From NCBI GenBank assembly GCA_949300425.1, contig CASGED010000038.1, positions 1 through 64,000 of the forward strand: DNA of 64,000 nt, read 5' to 3'. Under the pieces are notes generated by a model that did not search any database, was not told the origin of the DNA, and was given only the letters and a program-made list of their open reading frames with translations. Source of the DNA: an uncultured Bacteroides sp. GTDB lineage: Bacteria; Bacteroidota; Bacteroidia; Bacteroidales; Bacteroidaceae. Of this stretch, positions 25,718 through 34,446 are shown one piece after another; within the stretch, counting starts at the first letter, position 1; the number at the start of each line of letters is the position of its first letter. The translations under genes were made by a program, and so were the position numbers.

Positions 25718-25727
25718 AAGGAGGAGG
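25718..25727 (+). promoter_or_regulatory. Strong Shine-Dalgarno site of rplI
   Basis: AAGGAGGAGG lies between rpsR and rplI, with its two GGAGG registers 10 and 7 bases before ATG 25735. Confidence 0.8.
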
Positions 25728-25734
25728 AGTAAGT

Positions 25735-26181
25735 ATGGAAGTTATATTGAAAGAAGATGTAATCAATTTGGGTTACAAGAATGACATTGTAAATGTAAAG
25801 TCCGGTTATGGCCGTAACTACCTCATCCCGACAGGTAAAGCCGTTATCGCGTCACCCTCTGCCAAGAAGATGCTGGCTGAAGAGTTGAAGCAACGCGCTC
25901 ACAAGTTGGAGAAGATTAAGAAAGACGCTGAGGAATTGGCTGCCAAGTTGGAGGGTGTATCGTTGACTATTGCTACCAAGGTGAGCTCTACGGGTACTAT
26001 CTTTGGTTCAGTGGGCAACATCCAAATAGCTGACGAGTTGGCTAAGTTGGGTCACAACATCGACCGCAAGCTCATTGTAGTTAAAGACAGTGTAAAAGAA
26101 GTGGGCCATTATACGGCTATCGTAAAACTCCACAAGGAAGTTTCTGTAGAGATTCCTTTTGAAGTGGTGGCTGAAGAATAA
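25735..26181 (+). CDS. rplI: 50S ribosomal protein bL9
   Basis: A 148-residue protein with the usual bL9 architecture: N-terminal RNA-binding domain ([35 protein letters not shown]), a long connecting helix rich in Lys and Glu (about 40-75), and a C-terminal domain ([20 protein letters not shown]). Last gene of the operon with rpsF and rpsR, followed by a strong terminator. Confidence 0.97.
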   Translation: MEVILKEDVINLGYKNDIVNVKSGYGRNYLIPTGKAVIASPSAKKMLAEELKQRAHKLEKIKKDAEELAAKLEGVSLTIATKVSSTGTIFGSVGNIQIADELAKLGHNIDRKLIVVKDSVKEVGHYTAIVKLHKEVSVEIPFEVVAEE

Positions 26182-26213
26182 TTGTAAGCAGCTTTAAATA
26201 ATAGATTTGGAAG

Positions 26214-26247
26214 AACCGGCGCTCATTCCGAGTAGCCGGTTTTTTTG
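26214..26247 (+). terminator. Terminator of the rpsF operon
   Basis: AACCGGC (26214-26220) pairs with GCCGGTT (26235-26241), followed by a T run. Confidence 0.9.
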
Positions 26248-26288
26248 TGACCAATATCCCAATGTTATGCCTCGTATTTTCGGATCGG

Positions 26289-26457
26289 TCTGAATATCCG
26301 GTTACTTCGGTTAGTCTGAATATCCGGTTGCATATAGCTTGGCCGGTTATACGATTAGTAATCCTCCATCTGTACGATTAGTAATCCTCCATCTGTACGA
26401 TTAGTAATCGTCCACCTATACGATTAGTAATCGTCACGCTGTACGATTAGTAATCGT
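26289..26457. repeat. Array C: five 23-bp dyad units, plus a 15-base direct repeat
   Basis: ACGATTAGTAATC starts at 26351, 26374, 26397, 26420 and 26443, exactly 23 bases apart. In units 3-5 the core ACGATTAGTAATCGT is a perfect inverted repeat (7-base arms around one G); units 1 and 2 have AATCC instead of AATCG. Just upstream TCTGAATATCCGGTT occurs twice (26289 and 26315, 26 apart). The rest of the 459-base gap (26182-26640) holds the rplI terminator, the LysE-gene promoter and about 150 bases (26458-26610) in which I see nothing. Confidence 0.85.
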
Positions 26458-26627
26458 GCAAAGAAGTCAGTTATATGTGTCGGGGCATAAAGGTTCGTGC
26501 ATTTCTCGCAACCGACTTTTCTGACTGCCCCGAAATTCCACAAAACCGCTGGATTCTTCCGCTTCAAACGTGGTGGTGAACTAAAGTAAAACATGGTTAT
26601 TTAGAACGATACATCGTATGTTTTTTG

Positions 26628-26635
26628 TATCTTTG
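26628..26635 (+). promoter_or_regulatory. -7 box five bases before the LysE-type gene
   Basis: TATCTTTG matches TAnnTTTG and ends five bases before ATG 26641, again implying a leaderless or nearly leaderless mRNA. No clear -33 word at the usual distance. Confidence 0.55.
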
Positions 26636-26640
26636 CGCCC

Positions 26641-27294
26641 ATGATACAATTAGAGACTATTATTAATATATTGTGGAAGGGATTCATTATCGGTGTCATT
26701 GTGTCGGCTCCGTTGGGTCCGGTAGGTGTGCTTTGCATCCAACGCACGTTGAACAAAGGCCGGTGGTATGGCTTTGTGACGGGCATTGGGGCCGCTTTGA
26801 GCGACATCTGTTATGCATTGCTTACGGGCTACGGTATGAGTTTCGTGTTCGACTATGTCAATAAGAATATATTTTACCTGCAACTGATAGGTAGTGTCAT
26901 GCTGCTGGCGTTTGGTGTCTATACCTTCCGGAGTAATCCGGTAAAGTCTCTTCGCCCGCCTTCGGGTAACAAGGGGACGTATCTGCACAATTTCATCACG
27001 GCGTTTTTCGTCACCCTCTCCAATCCGCTCATCATCTTTTTGTTTATAGGTTTGTTCGCCCGCTTCTCGTTTGCGGGGGGCGGGGCTTTGGTAAGCGAGA
27101 CGGTGTTGGGTTACCTGTCTATCATCTTAGGTGCCTTGTCCTGGTGGTTCGGCATTACGTATTTTGTCAATAAAGTCCGCTCTCAATTCAATTTGCGGGG
27201 TATTTGGATGCTGAACCGTATCATTGGGAGCGTGGTGGTGATTGTATCGATATTAGGATTGGCGTTTACGTTGATGGGGGAGTCTTTATATTAA
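26641..27294 (+). CDS. LysE-family membrane exporter
   Basis: A 217-residue inner-membrane protein with about six hydrophobic helices and the LysE/RhtB-type start (GFIIGVIVSAPLGPVGVLCI, then GRWYGFVTGIGAALSDICYA). Family members export amino acids or related small molecules. The substrate is unknown. First gene of a close-packed run (gaps of 6, 1, 7, 16, 16 and 32 bases) extending to trxB at 34377, with a -7 box directly upstream. The function shows no obvious link to its operon partners. Confidence 0.85.
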   Translation: MIQLETIINILWKGFIIGVIVSAPLGPVGVLCIQRTLNKGRWYGFVTGIGAALSDICYALLTGYGMSFVFDYVNKNIFYLQLIGSVMLLAFGVYTFRSNPVKSLRPPSGNKGTYLHNFITAFFVTLSNPLIIFLFIGLFARFSFAGGGALVSETVLGYLSIILGALSWWFGITYFVNKVRSQFNLRGIWMLNRIIGSVVVIVSILGLAFTLMGESLY

Positions 27295-27300
27295 TAGGAT

Positions 27301-27843
27301 ATGAGAATAGCTCAAGCATTGAAGGAGAAAAATATAGCCGAATACCTGATATACATGTGGCAGGTAGAGGACTTGATACGTGCTAACGGATGTGACATTG
27401 ACAAGTTGGAGGCGAATGTGATTAACCGGTTTCCCGAAGATGAACGTCCGGCACTGGAGAAATGGTACGGAAACCTCTGCGACATGATGCGTGCCGAGGG
27501 AGTGACGGAAAAGGGGCATTTGCAAATTAACTGTAATGTGATACTGAACTTGACCGAACTGCATGGGGCTTTACTGGCTTCTACCAAGTATCCCTTCTAT
27601 AATGCGGCCTATTTCAAGGCATTGCCCTTCATCGTGGAGCTTCGCCAGCGCAACGGGCACAAGGACGAGCCGGAATTGGAAACCTGTTTCGAGGCTTTGT
27701 ATGGCGTGTTGTTGCTTCGCCTTCAGAAGAAGGAAGTGAGCCCAGGCACAGCCAAGGCTATGGAAGCCGTCAGCGGTTTCCTCTCGATGCTGGCCAATTA
27801 TTACGAAAAAGACAGAAAAGGAGAACTAAAATTAGAAGATTGA
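27301..27843 (+). CDS. DUF4924 family protein
   Basis: A 180-residue, probably cytoplasmic and mostly helical protein starting MRIAQALKEKNIAEYLIYMW. I recognise it as DUF4924, a Bacteroidales family often found beside rfbD. It has no signal peptide or membrane segment, and no catalytic motif I can see. It starts six bases after the LysE-type gene and its stop is one base before rfbD, so it is surely cotranscribed. Function unknown. Confidence 0.8.
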   Translation: MRIAQALKEKNIAEYLIYMWQVEDLIRANGCDIDKLEANVINRFPEDERPALEKWYGNLCDMMRAEGVTEKGHLQINCNVILNLTELHGALLASTKYPFYNAAYFKALPFIVELRQRNGHKDEPELETCFEALYGVLLLRLQKKEVSPGTAKAMEAVSGFLSMLANYYEKDRKGELKLED

Positions 27844-27844
27844 T

Positions 27845-28699
27845 ATGAACATTTTAATAACCGGTGCCAATGGTCAACTTGGTAATGAGATGCGGGTAGC
27901 TTCCGCCGATTATCCCATGCACACCTGTTTTTTCACCGATGTGGAGGAACTGGACATTTGTGACGCTGAGGGCGTAAAGGCTTTCGTGAAGGATAATCGT
28001 ATAGATGTAATAGTGAATTGTGCCGCTTATACTGCCGTAGATAAGGCGGAGGACAATGTTGAACTCTGTGATAAGTTGAATCACATTGCCCCCGGATACC
28101 TGGCTGAAGCCGCCGAGGCATGTGGGGCTGCATTGATACAAATCTCTACGGATTATGTGTTCGATGGTACGGCATATATTCCTTATACTGAAGATGTGCC
28201 CACCTGTCCGAATTCTGTTTATGGGCGTACCAAGCTGGCTGGTGAGCAGGCGGTCATGGCTAAATGTGTCCGCACCATGATTATCCGTACAGCTTGGCTC
28301 TACTCTATCTTCGGAAATAATTTCGTGAAGACGATGATTCGGTTAGGGCGTGAGCGTGAAACGTTGGGGGTAGTGTTCGACCAGATAGGTACGCCTACCT
28401 ATGCCGCCGACTTGGCCCGTGCCATCTTCGAGGCTATCGAGCGAGGCATCCGTCCGGGAATCTATCATTTTAGTGATGAAGGCGTTTGTTCGTGGTATGA
28501 TTTCACTTTGGCCATCCATCGGTTAGCGGGCATTCGCACTTGCAAGGTCAGCCCCCTGCACACGGATGAATATCCCGCCAAGGCGTCCCGTCCGCACTAC
28601 TCTGTGCTGGACAAGACGAAGATAAAGCTGACGTATGGCATCGAGATACCGCATTGGGAAACCTCTCTCAAAACTTGCATTCAGAAATTAGCGTTATAA
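27845..28699 (+). CDS. rfbD: dTDP-4-dehydrorhamnose reductase
   Basis: A 284-residue short-chain dehydrogenase-like protein with the NAD(P)-binding start [16 protein letters not shown], the active-site pattern STDYVFDG with YGRTKLAGE (YxxxK), and a C-terminal substrate-binding region. It catalyses the last step of dTDP-L-rhamnose synthesis. rfbA and rfbB are 30 kb away at 58119-60159; rfbC is not in this window. One base separates it from DUF4924 and seven from prfC. Confidence 0.94.
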   Translation: MNILITGANGQLGNEMRVASADYPMHTCFFTDVEELDICDAEGVKAFVKDNRIDVIVNCAAYTAVDKAEDNVELCDKLNHIAPGYLAEAAEACGAALIQISTDYVFDGTAYIPYTEDVPTCPNSVYGRTKLAGEQAVMAKCVRTMIIRTAWLYSIFGNNFVKTMIRLGRERETLGVVFDQIGTPTYAADLARAIFEAIERGIRPGIYHFSDEGVCSWYDFTLAIHRLAGIRTCKVSPLHTDEYPAKASRPHYSVLDKTKIKLTYGIEIPHWETSLKTCIQKLAL

Positions 28700-28706
28700 A
28701 ATAAAT

Positions 28707-30281
28707 ATGGCAACAAACCCGGAAATAGAAAGAAGACGAACCTTTGCCATTGTGGCACACCCGGATGCGGGTAAGACATCATTGACCGAGAAATTCCTCC
28801 TTTTCGGTGGACAGATACAAGTGGCCGGGGCGGTGAAGAGCAACAAGATAAAGAAAACCGCCACGAGCGACTGGATGGACATTGAGAAACAGCGTGGTAT
28901 CTCAGTCACGACTTCCGTTATGGAATTCGATTACAAGGATTACAAAGTGAATATCCTCGATACGCCCGGTCACCAAGATTTCGCGGAGGACACCTATCGC
29001 ACCTTGACCGCCGTGGATAGTGTTATCATTGTGGTGGACGGAGCCAAGGGTGTGGAGACGCAGACACGCAAACTGATGGAAGTGTGCCGCATGAGGAACA
29101 CACCTGTCATTATCTTTGTCAACAAGATGGACCGCGAGGCGAAAGACCCCTTCGACCTGATGGATGAGTTGGAGGAAGAATTGGTCATCCAGGTTCGCCC
29201 CCTGACGTGGCCCATCGAGAGCGGCCCGCGCTTCAAAGGCGTGTACAACCTCTACGAGCACAACCTCAACCTCTTCCAGCCCAGCAAGCAGGTGGTGACC
29301 GAGAAGGTGGAAGTGGACATCACGACCGAGGAACTGGACAACCGCATCGGGCATGACCTGGCTGACAAGCTCCGTGGTGAACTGGAACTGATAGAAGGCG
29401 TCTATCCGGAGTTCAACGTAGACGAGTACCTGAAGGGCGAGACGGCCCCCGTATTCTTCGGCTCGGCCCTGAACAATTTCGGCGTAGAGGAACTCTTGAA
29501 CACCTTTGTCGAGATAGCCCCGTCGCCCCGTCCCGTAAAGGCGGAAGAGCGCACAGTGATGCCTGACGAGGCGAAGTTCACCGGCTTCATCTTCAAGATT
29601 ACGGCGAACATCGACCCCAACCACCGTTCGTGCATCGCCTTCTGCAAGGTCTGCTCCGGCAAATTCTCACGCAACGTACCCTATTATCACGTGCGCCACG
29701 ACAAGACCATGCGCTTCTCCAGCCCCACTCAGTTCATGGCGCAGCGCAAGACCACCGTGGACGAGGCTTGGGCGGGCGACATCATTGGCCTGCCTGACAA
29801 CGGCACGTTCAAGATTGGCGACACGCTGACCGAGGGCGAACACCTGCACTTCCGCGGCCTGCCCAGCTTCTCGCCGGAGATGTTCAAGTACATCGAGAAT
29901 GCCGACCCCATGAAGCAGAAGCAATTGGCCAAGGGTATTGACCAGTTGATGGATGAAGGTGTGGCGCAGCTCTTCGTCAACCAGTTCAACGGGCGTAAGA
30001 TTATCGGTACCGTGGGGCAACTTCAGTTTGAGGTTATTCAGTATCGTCTGGAGCACGAGTACAACGCCAAATGTCGGTGGGAGCCGGTCAGCCTCTATAA
30101 AGCGTGTTGGATAGAGGGCGATGATTTGGCCGAATTGGAAGCCTTCAAAAAACGCAAGTATCAATATATGGCCAAAGACCGTGAAGGGCGCGATGTTTTT
30201 TTAGCCGACTCTAATTATGTGCTGCAGATGGCGCAGATGGACTTCAAGCACATCAAGTTCCATTTCACGAGTGAGTTTTGA
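28707..30281 (+). CDS. prfC: Peptide chain release factor 3
   Basis: A 524-residue translational GTPase of the RF3 family. All G motifs are intact: AHPDAGKTS (P-loop), [10 protein letters not shown] (switch I), DTPGHQDF (switch II), NKMDRE. This contrasts with the EF-G paralogue at 19836. RF3 recycles RF1/RF2 from the ribosome after termination. Length and the C-terminal domain ([20 protein letters not shown]) are normal. It lies in the LysE-trxB run. Confidence 0.96.
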   Translation: MATNPEIERRRTFAIVAHPDAGKTSLTEKFLLFGGQIQVAGAVKSNKIKKTATSDWMDIEKQRGISVTTSVMEFDYKDYKVNILDTPGHQDFAEDTYRTLTAVDSVIIVVDGAKGVETQTRKLMEVCRMRNTPVIIFVNKMDREAKDPFDLMDELEEELVIQVRPLTWPIESGPRFKGVYNLYEHNLNLFQPSKQVVTEKVEVDITTEELDNRIGHDLADKLRGELELIEGVYPEFNVDEYLKGETAPVFFGSALNNFGVEELLNTFVEIAPSPRPVKAEERTVMPDEAKFTGFIFKITANIDPNHRSCIAFCKVCSGKFSRNVPYYHVRHDKTMRFSSPTQFMAQRKTTVDEAWAGDIIGLPDNGTFKIGDTLTEGEHLHFRGLPSFSPEMFKYIENADPMKQKQLAKGIDQLMDEGVAQLFVNQFNGRKIIGTVGQLQFEVIQYRLEHEYNAKCRWEPVSLYKACWIEGDDLAELEAFKKRKYQYMAKDREGRDVFLADSNYVLQMAQMDFKHIKFHFTSEF

Positions 30282-30297
30282 AGAATCATATAGATGA

Positions 30298-32766
30298 ATG
30301 AAAATGAAGAAAGAAAGAACTAAAGATAATCATGCGCAGCATCATCCTTCGTTGATTGCCAGAGTGAAATCTGCGCTATATAACGAAACCGCTTCTTTTA
30401 TTGTAGGGCTTGTGTCTGTGCTCTTTTCCGTGTATTTGTTATTGGCTTTCGTGTCATTTTTCTTCACCGGGGCGGCTGATCAAAGCATCCTTGATTCGGG
30501 AAACGTGGGCGACCTCGTCTCGGTAGACAACGGTGTAAGAAATTATGCAGGTTCACGCGGAGCGCAACTGGCCAACTATTTGATAAATGATTGCTTCGGC
30601 TTGGCTTCGTTCTTCATTTTGATATTCCTCGCTATGGCGGGGCTTAAATTGATGAAAGTGCGTCAGGTACGTCTTTGGCGTTGGTTTGTAGGGTGCTCGT
30701 TGCTGCTTATTTGGTTCAGTGTGTTCTTTGGATTTGCCTTCGCTCCGCTCTATGCCGATTCATTTATCTATTGGGGGGGTATGCATGGTTATAATGTGAG
30801 CCGATGGTTGGAGTCACAGATTGGTGCGCCGGGTGTTTGGATGTTGTTGTTGGTTACAGCCATATGTTTCTTTATCTATTTGAGTACACGTACGGTGGTA
30901 TGGTTACGGGGTATTTTTGCGCTCAAATTTTTAAAGAAAAATAAATCTGAATTTAATAATACCTCAGAATCAGAACAAAATTGTTCACCGGAAGTTCCTC
31001 CCCAACCAGAAGAGACAGCTTCCGTGAAAGAAAAGGATACAGACAAGGACGAAATCGAAAGGGAGGAAGATAATACGGACAATAGCATTTCGTTGGAATG
31101 GAACGACACACGCACGGCCGGAACCGAACGTCCGTTGGACGATGTTGATATGACCGTGGAGATACCGGAATCAGAATCTGTAGAGCAGTCTGTACAAGCC
31201 TCCGAGCCGTCTTTTCAGGTAGAGGCGAACGAGGATGAGGAATACCATGCGAAAGAGTTGGAGCCTTATAATCCGCGTTTGGACCTGGAGAACTACCATT
31301 TTCCCACGCTGGACTTGATGAAGCATTACGATGACAATGGACCCAATGTGGGCATGGATGAACTGAACGAAAAGAAAGATAAGATTGTCAACACTTTGCG
31401 GAGTTTTGGCATTGAGATAAGTTCCATCAAGGCAACCGTGGGTCCTACGGTGACGTTGTATGAAATCACTCCCGAACAAGGTGTGCGTATCTCGAAGATT
31501 CGAGGATTGGAGGATGATATCGCATTGAACCTTTCTGCATTAGGCATCCGTATCATTGCTCCCATTCCCGGTAAAGGGACTATCGGAATCGAAGTTCCTA
31601 ACGAGAAACCTAAAATCGTATCAGGACAGAGCATCATCGGGAGCAAGAAGTTTCAGGAATCCACGTACGACCTGCCCATCGCCTTGGGAAAGACCATTAC
31701 GAACGAGGTATTCATGGTAGATCTGGCAAAAATGCCCCATATCCTTGTGGCCGGAGCTACAGGACAAGGTAAATCAGTGGGCTTAAATGCCATCATCACC
31801 TCCTTGCTTTACAAGAAGCATCCTTCTGAGTTAAAGTTTGTGCTGGTAGATCCAAAGAAGGTGGAGTTCAGCATTTACTCGGTCATTGAGCACCATTTCT
31901 TGGCTAAGCTGCCCGATGAGGCTGAGCCCATCATCACTGACGTGACAAAGGTGGTGCAGACGCTCAATTCACTCTGCGTAGAGATGGATACCCGTTATGA
32001 CCTTCTGAAAGCCGCCCACGTGCGCAACGTCAAGGAATATAACGAGAAATTCATCAACCGCCAACTCAATCCGGAGAAAGGACACCGCTATATGCCTTAC
32101 ATCGTGGTGGTTATCGATGAGTTTGGCGACCTCATCATGACTGCAGGAAAGGATGTGGAGCTTCCCATTGCGCGCATCGCTCAGTTGGCGCGTGCTGTGG
32201 GCATACACATGGTTATTGCCACCCAACGGCCTACCACGAATATCATCACGGGTACAATCAAAGCCAACTTCCCGGCACGTATTGCTTTCCGTGTGTCCGC
32301 CATGGTGGATTCGCGTACCATTCTCGACCGTCCGGGTGCTAATCAATTGATAGGAAAGGGCGATATGCTCTTCCTGCAAGGAGCCGACCCGGTGCGTGTG
32401 CAATGTGCTTTCATTGACACACCTGAGGTGGTGGAAATCACCAAGTATATCGCCCGCCAGCAAGGGTATCCTACGGCTTTCTATCTGCCCGAATATGTGG
32501 ACGAAAACGGGGGTAGCGATTTGGCTGATGTAGACTTAGGACGCAAGGATCCGCTTTTTGAGGATGCGGCACGGCTGATTGTGACCCATCAGCAAGGTTC
32601 TACCTCGCTCATACAGCGCAAGTTCTCCATCGGTTATAATCGTGCGGGACGTCTCATGGACCAACTGGAGAAAGCTGGTGTGGTGGGGCCTGCCCAAGGA
32701 AGTAAGCCGCGTGATGTTTACTTTGCGGATATTGTATCGTTGGAAGATTTCTTGAAAACATTATAA
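30298..32766 (+). CDS. ftsK: FtsK/SpoIIIE-family DNA translocase
   Basis: An 822-residue protein. About four N-terminal transmembrane helices (residues 25-210) are followed by a short acidic, Ser/Thr/Glu-rich linker (about 225-320), then the alpha-beta motor with Walker A GATGQGKS (486-493), Walker B VVVIDEFGDLI, and a C-terminal winged-helix gamma domain (SLIQRKFSIGYNRAGRLMDQ) that reads KOPS-type DNA signals. It pumps chromosome ends through the closing septum and helps dimer resolution. ATG 30298 and 30304 are both possible starts. The linker is short compared with E. coli FtsK, as usual for this phylum. Confidence 0.94.
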   Translation: MKMKKERTKDNHAQHHPSLIARVKSALYNETASFIVGLVSVLFSVYLLLAFVSFFFTGAADQSILDSGNVGDLVSVDNGVRNYAGSRGAQLANYLINDCFGLASFFILIFLAMAGLKLMKVRQVRLWRWFVGCSLLLIWFSVFFGFAFAPLYADSFIYWGGMHGYNVSRWLESQIGAPGVWMLLLVTAICFFIYLSTRTVVWLRGIFALKFLKKNKSEFNNTSESEQNCSPEVPPQPEETASVKEKDTDKDEIEREEDNTDNSISLEWNDTRTAGTERPLDDVDMTVEIPESESVEQSVQASEPSFQVEANEDEEYHAKELEPYNPRLDLENYHFPTLDLMKHYDDNGPNVGMDELNEKKDKIVNTLRSFGIEISSIKATVGPTVTLYEITPEQGVRISKIRGLEDDIALNLSALGIRIIAPIPGKGTIGIEVPNEKPKIVSGQSIIGSKKFQESTYDLPIALGKTITNEVFMVDLAKMPHILVAGATGQGKSVGLNAIITSLLYKKHPSELKFVLVDPKKVEFSIYSVIEHHFLAKLPDEAEPIITDVTKVVQTLNSLCVEMDTRYDLLKAAHVRNVKEYNEKFINRQLNPEKGHRYMPYIVVVIDEFGDLIMTAGKDVELPIARIAQLARAVGIHMVIATQRPTTNIITGTIKANFPARIAFRVSAMVDSRTILDRPGANQLIGKGDMLFLQGADPVRVQCAFIDTPEVVEITKYIARQQGYPTAFYLPEYVDENGGSDLADVDLGRKDPLFEDAARLIVTHQQGSTSLIQRKFSIGYNRAGRLMDQLEKAGVVGPAQGSKPRDVYFADIVSLEDFLKTL

Positions 32767-32782
32767 AAGCACCCAGTAGTAT

Positions 32783-33406
32783 ATGAGAGTAAGGAATCTG
32801 TTTATTGTCCTGATGCTTTTGGTGGGATTATTACCTGTCGCGGCACAGAAAAACGAGGCAAAAGTCCTGTTGGACCGGATAGTTGAGAAGTTCGAACATT
32901 CCAATGGTGTGTCGATTATATATTCAATCCGGCCGGAGGGAGCGTATTCATACGGACGAATCCAGTTGAAAGGCGAGAAGTTCCTCCTCAAGTCGCCGGG
33001 TATGACCACTTGGTTTGACGGGCATACCCAGTGGACCTACTTGGAGGCGAATGATGAAGTAAACATCTCAGAACCGACTCCCGAAGAATTACAGACGCTT
33101 AATCCTTTCGCATGGCTGAGGCTTTATCGGCAAGGGTATGCATTGCAGCTCGAATCGAGCGGTAAACGGGCTTCCGTAATAGTCATGACCACTACAGACC
33201 CGAATCAGGAATGGCAACGCATCCAACTCTACGTGGAACATGTAGAATTACGTCCTATGGAGATACGGATGCGCAGAAAAGACAGAGCGGAAGATATTGT
33301 CATTAAAATCACTTCCTACGATGCGGAAGGCGAGAATTATCCGGATGCCATGTTTACGTTCAACAAGAAAGACTATCCTACCGCCGAAGTCATCGATTTG
33401 AGATAA
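32783..33406 (+). CDS. LolA-like outer-membrane lipoprotein carrier protein
   Basis: A 207-residue periplasmic protein with signal peptide (MRVRNLFIVLMLLVGLLPVAAQ) and a LolA-type fold: GEKFLLKSPGMTTWFDGHTQWTY split over the strand pair that holds the convex beta-sheet, then PTPEELQTLNPFAWL. LolA-type proteins shuttle lipoproteins from the inner to the outer membrane, important in a lipoprotein-rich organism such as this. It begins 16 bases after ftsK, an order often seen in Bacteroidetes. Assignment rests on family pattern and position. Confidence 0.82.
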   Translation: MRVRNLFIVLMLLVGLLPVAAQKNEAKVLLDRIVEKFEHSNGVSIIYSIRPEGAYSYGRIQLKGEKFLLKSPGMTTWFDGHTQWTYLEANDEVNISEPTPEELQTLNPFAWLRLYRQGYALQLESSGKRASVIVMTTTDPNQEWQRIQLYVEHVELRPMEIRMRRKDRAEDIVIKITSYDAEGENYPDAMFTFNKKDYPTAEVIDLR

Positions 33407-33438
33407 CGGAATACATTTTTATAAAATAAGCAAACAAT

Positions 33439-34377
33439 ATGGAAAAAGAACAAGTGAAATGCCTGATTATAGGTTCCGGTCCAGCCGGATATACGGCGGC
33501 CATTTATGCCGGACGCGCCAATCTGTCTCCCGTTATTTACGCCGGGCTGCAACCGGGCGGACAGCTCACCACTACTACAGACGTTGAGAACTTCCCCGGC
33601 TATCCGCAAGGCATCGGAGGCCCCGAACTGATGGAAGACCTGCGCAAGCAGGCTGAACGATTTGGAGCGGATATCCGTTATGGAGTAGCTACCAAAGCCG
33701 ATCTGAGCAAGCAACCTTACACCATCACCATTGATGATGAAAAGGAGATTGAAGCCCAAACGCTTATTATCGCTACAGGCGCTACAGCCAAATACTTAGG
33801 TTTGGATGATGAAAAGAAATATGCCGGCATGGGAGTCAGCGCGTGTGCCACGTGCGATGGCTTTTTCTATCGTAAAAAAACTGTAGCTGTGGTAGGTGGC
33901 GGAGATACGGCTTGTGAAGAGGCTATATACTTGGCCGGACTTGCCAGCAAGGTTTACCTCATTGTGCGTAAGCCTTACTTACGTGCCTCCAAAGTGATGC
34001 AGGAACGCGTGATGAATAATGAAAAAATTGAAGTGCTTTTCGAGCACAACGCTGTAGGCTTGTATGGCGAAGACGGTGTAGAGGGCGTACATTTGGTAAA
34101 ACGTATGGGTGAGGCGGACGAGCGACGCTATGACTTGCCTGTTGACGGTTTCTTCTTGGCTATTGGTCATAAACCAAATTCAGATATATTTAAGCCCTAT
34201 TTGGATACGGATGAGACGGGCTATATTCTGACAGAACCGGGTACGCCGCGCACCAAACTTCCGGGCGTGTTTGCAGCGGGCGATGTGGCCGATCCGCATT
34301 ATCGTCAGGCGATTACCGCAGCGGCAAGTGGATGCATGGCCGCCATTGAGGTAGAGCGTTATCTGCAAAGTCTTTAA
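33439..34377 (+). CDS. trxB: Thioredoxin reductase
   Basis: A 312-residue flavoprotein. FAD-binding GSGPAGYTAAIYAGRA, NADPH-binding VVGGGDTACEEA, redox-active CATCDG (the CxxC pair) and C-terminal FAAGDVADPHYRQAITAAASG are all present. It reduces thioredoxin with NADPH. Last gene of the run beginning at 26641 and 32 bases after the LolA-like gene. Confidence 0.96.
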   Translation: MEKEQVKCLIIGSGPAGYTAAIYAGRANLSPVIYAGLQPGGQLTTTTDVENFPGYPQGIGGPELMEDLRKQAERFGADIRYGVATKADLSKQPYTITIDDEKEIEAQTLIIATGATAKYLGLDDEKKYAGMGVSACATCDGFFYRKKTVAVVGGGDTACEEAIYLAGLASKVYLIVRKPYLRASKVMQERVMNNEKIEVLFEHNAVGLYGEDGVEGVHLVKRMGEADERRYDLPVDGFFLAIGHKPNSDIFKPYLDTDETGYILTEPGTPRTKLPGVFAAGDVADPHYRQAITAAASGCMAAIEVERYLQSL

Positions 34378-34396
34378 TCGGGGAAGATGGAATGGG

Positions 34397-34422
34397 GGAG
34401 ATATGGCTATTTGCCAATCTCC
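34397..34422. terminator. Possible hairpin between trxB and the hybrid sensor gene
   Basis: GGAGATATGGC pairs imperfectly with GCCAATCTCC across TATTT. It lies in the 69-base gap between convergent genes; there is no clean T run. Confidence 0.35.
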
Positions 34423-34446
34423 GTCCGTTTCCGTATCTCCACGTTT

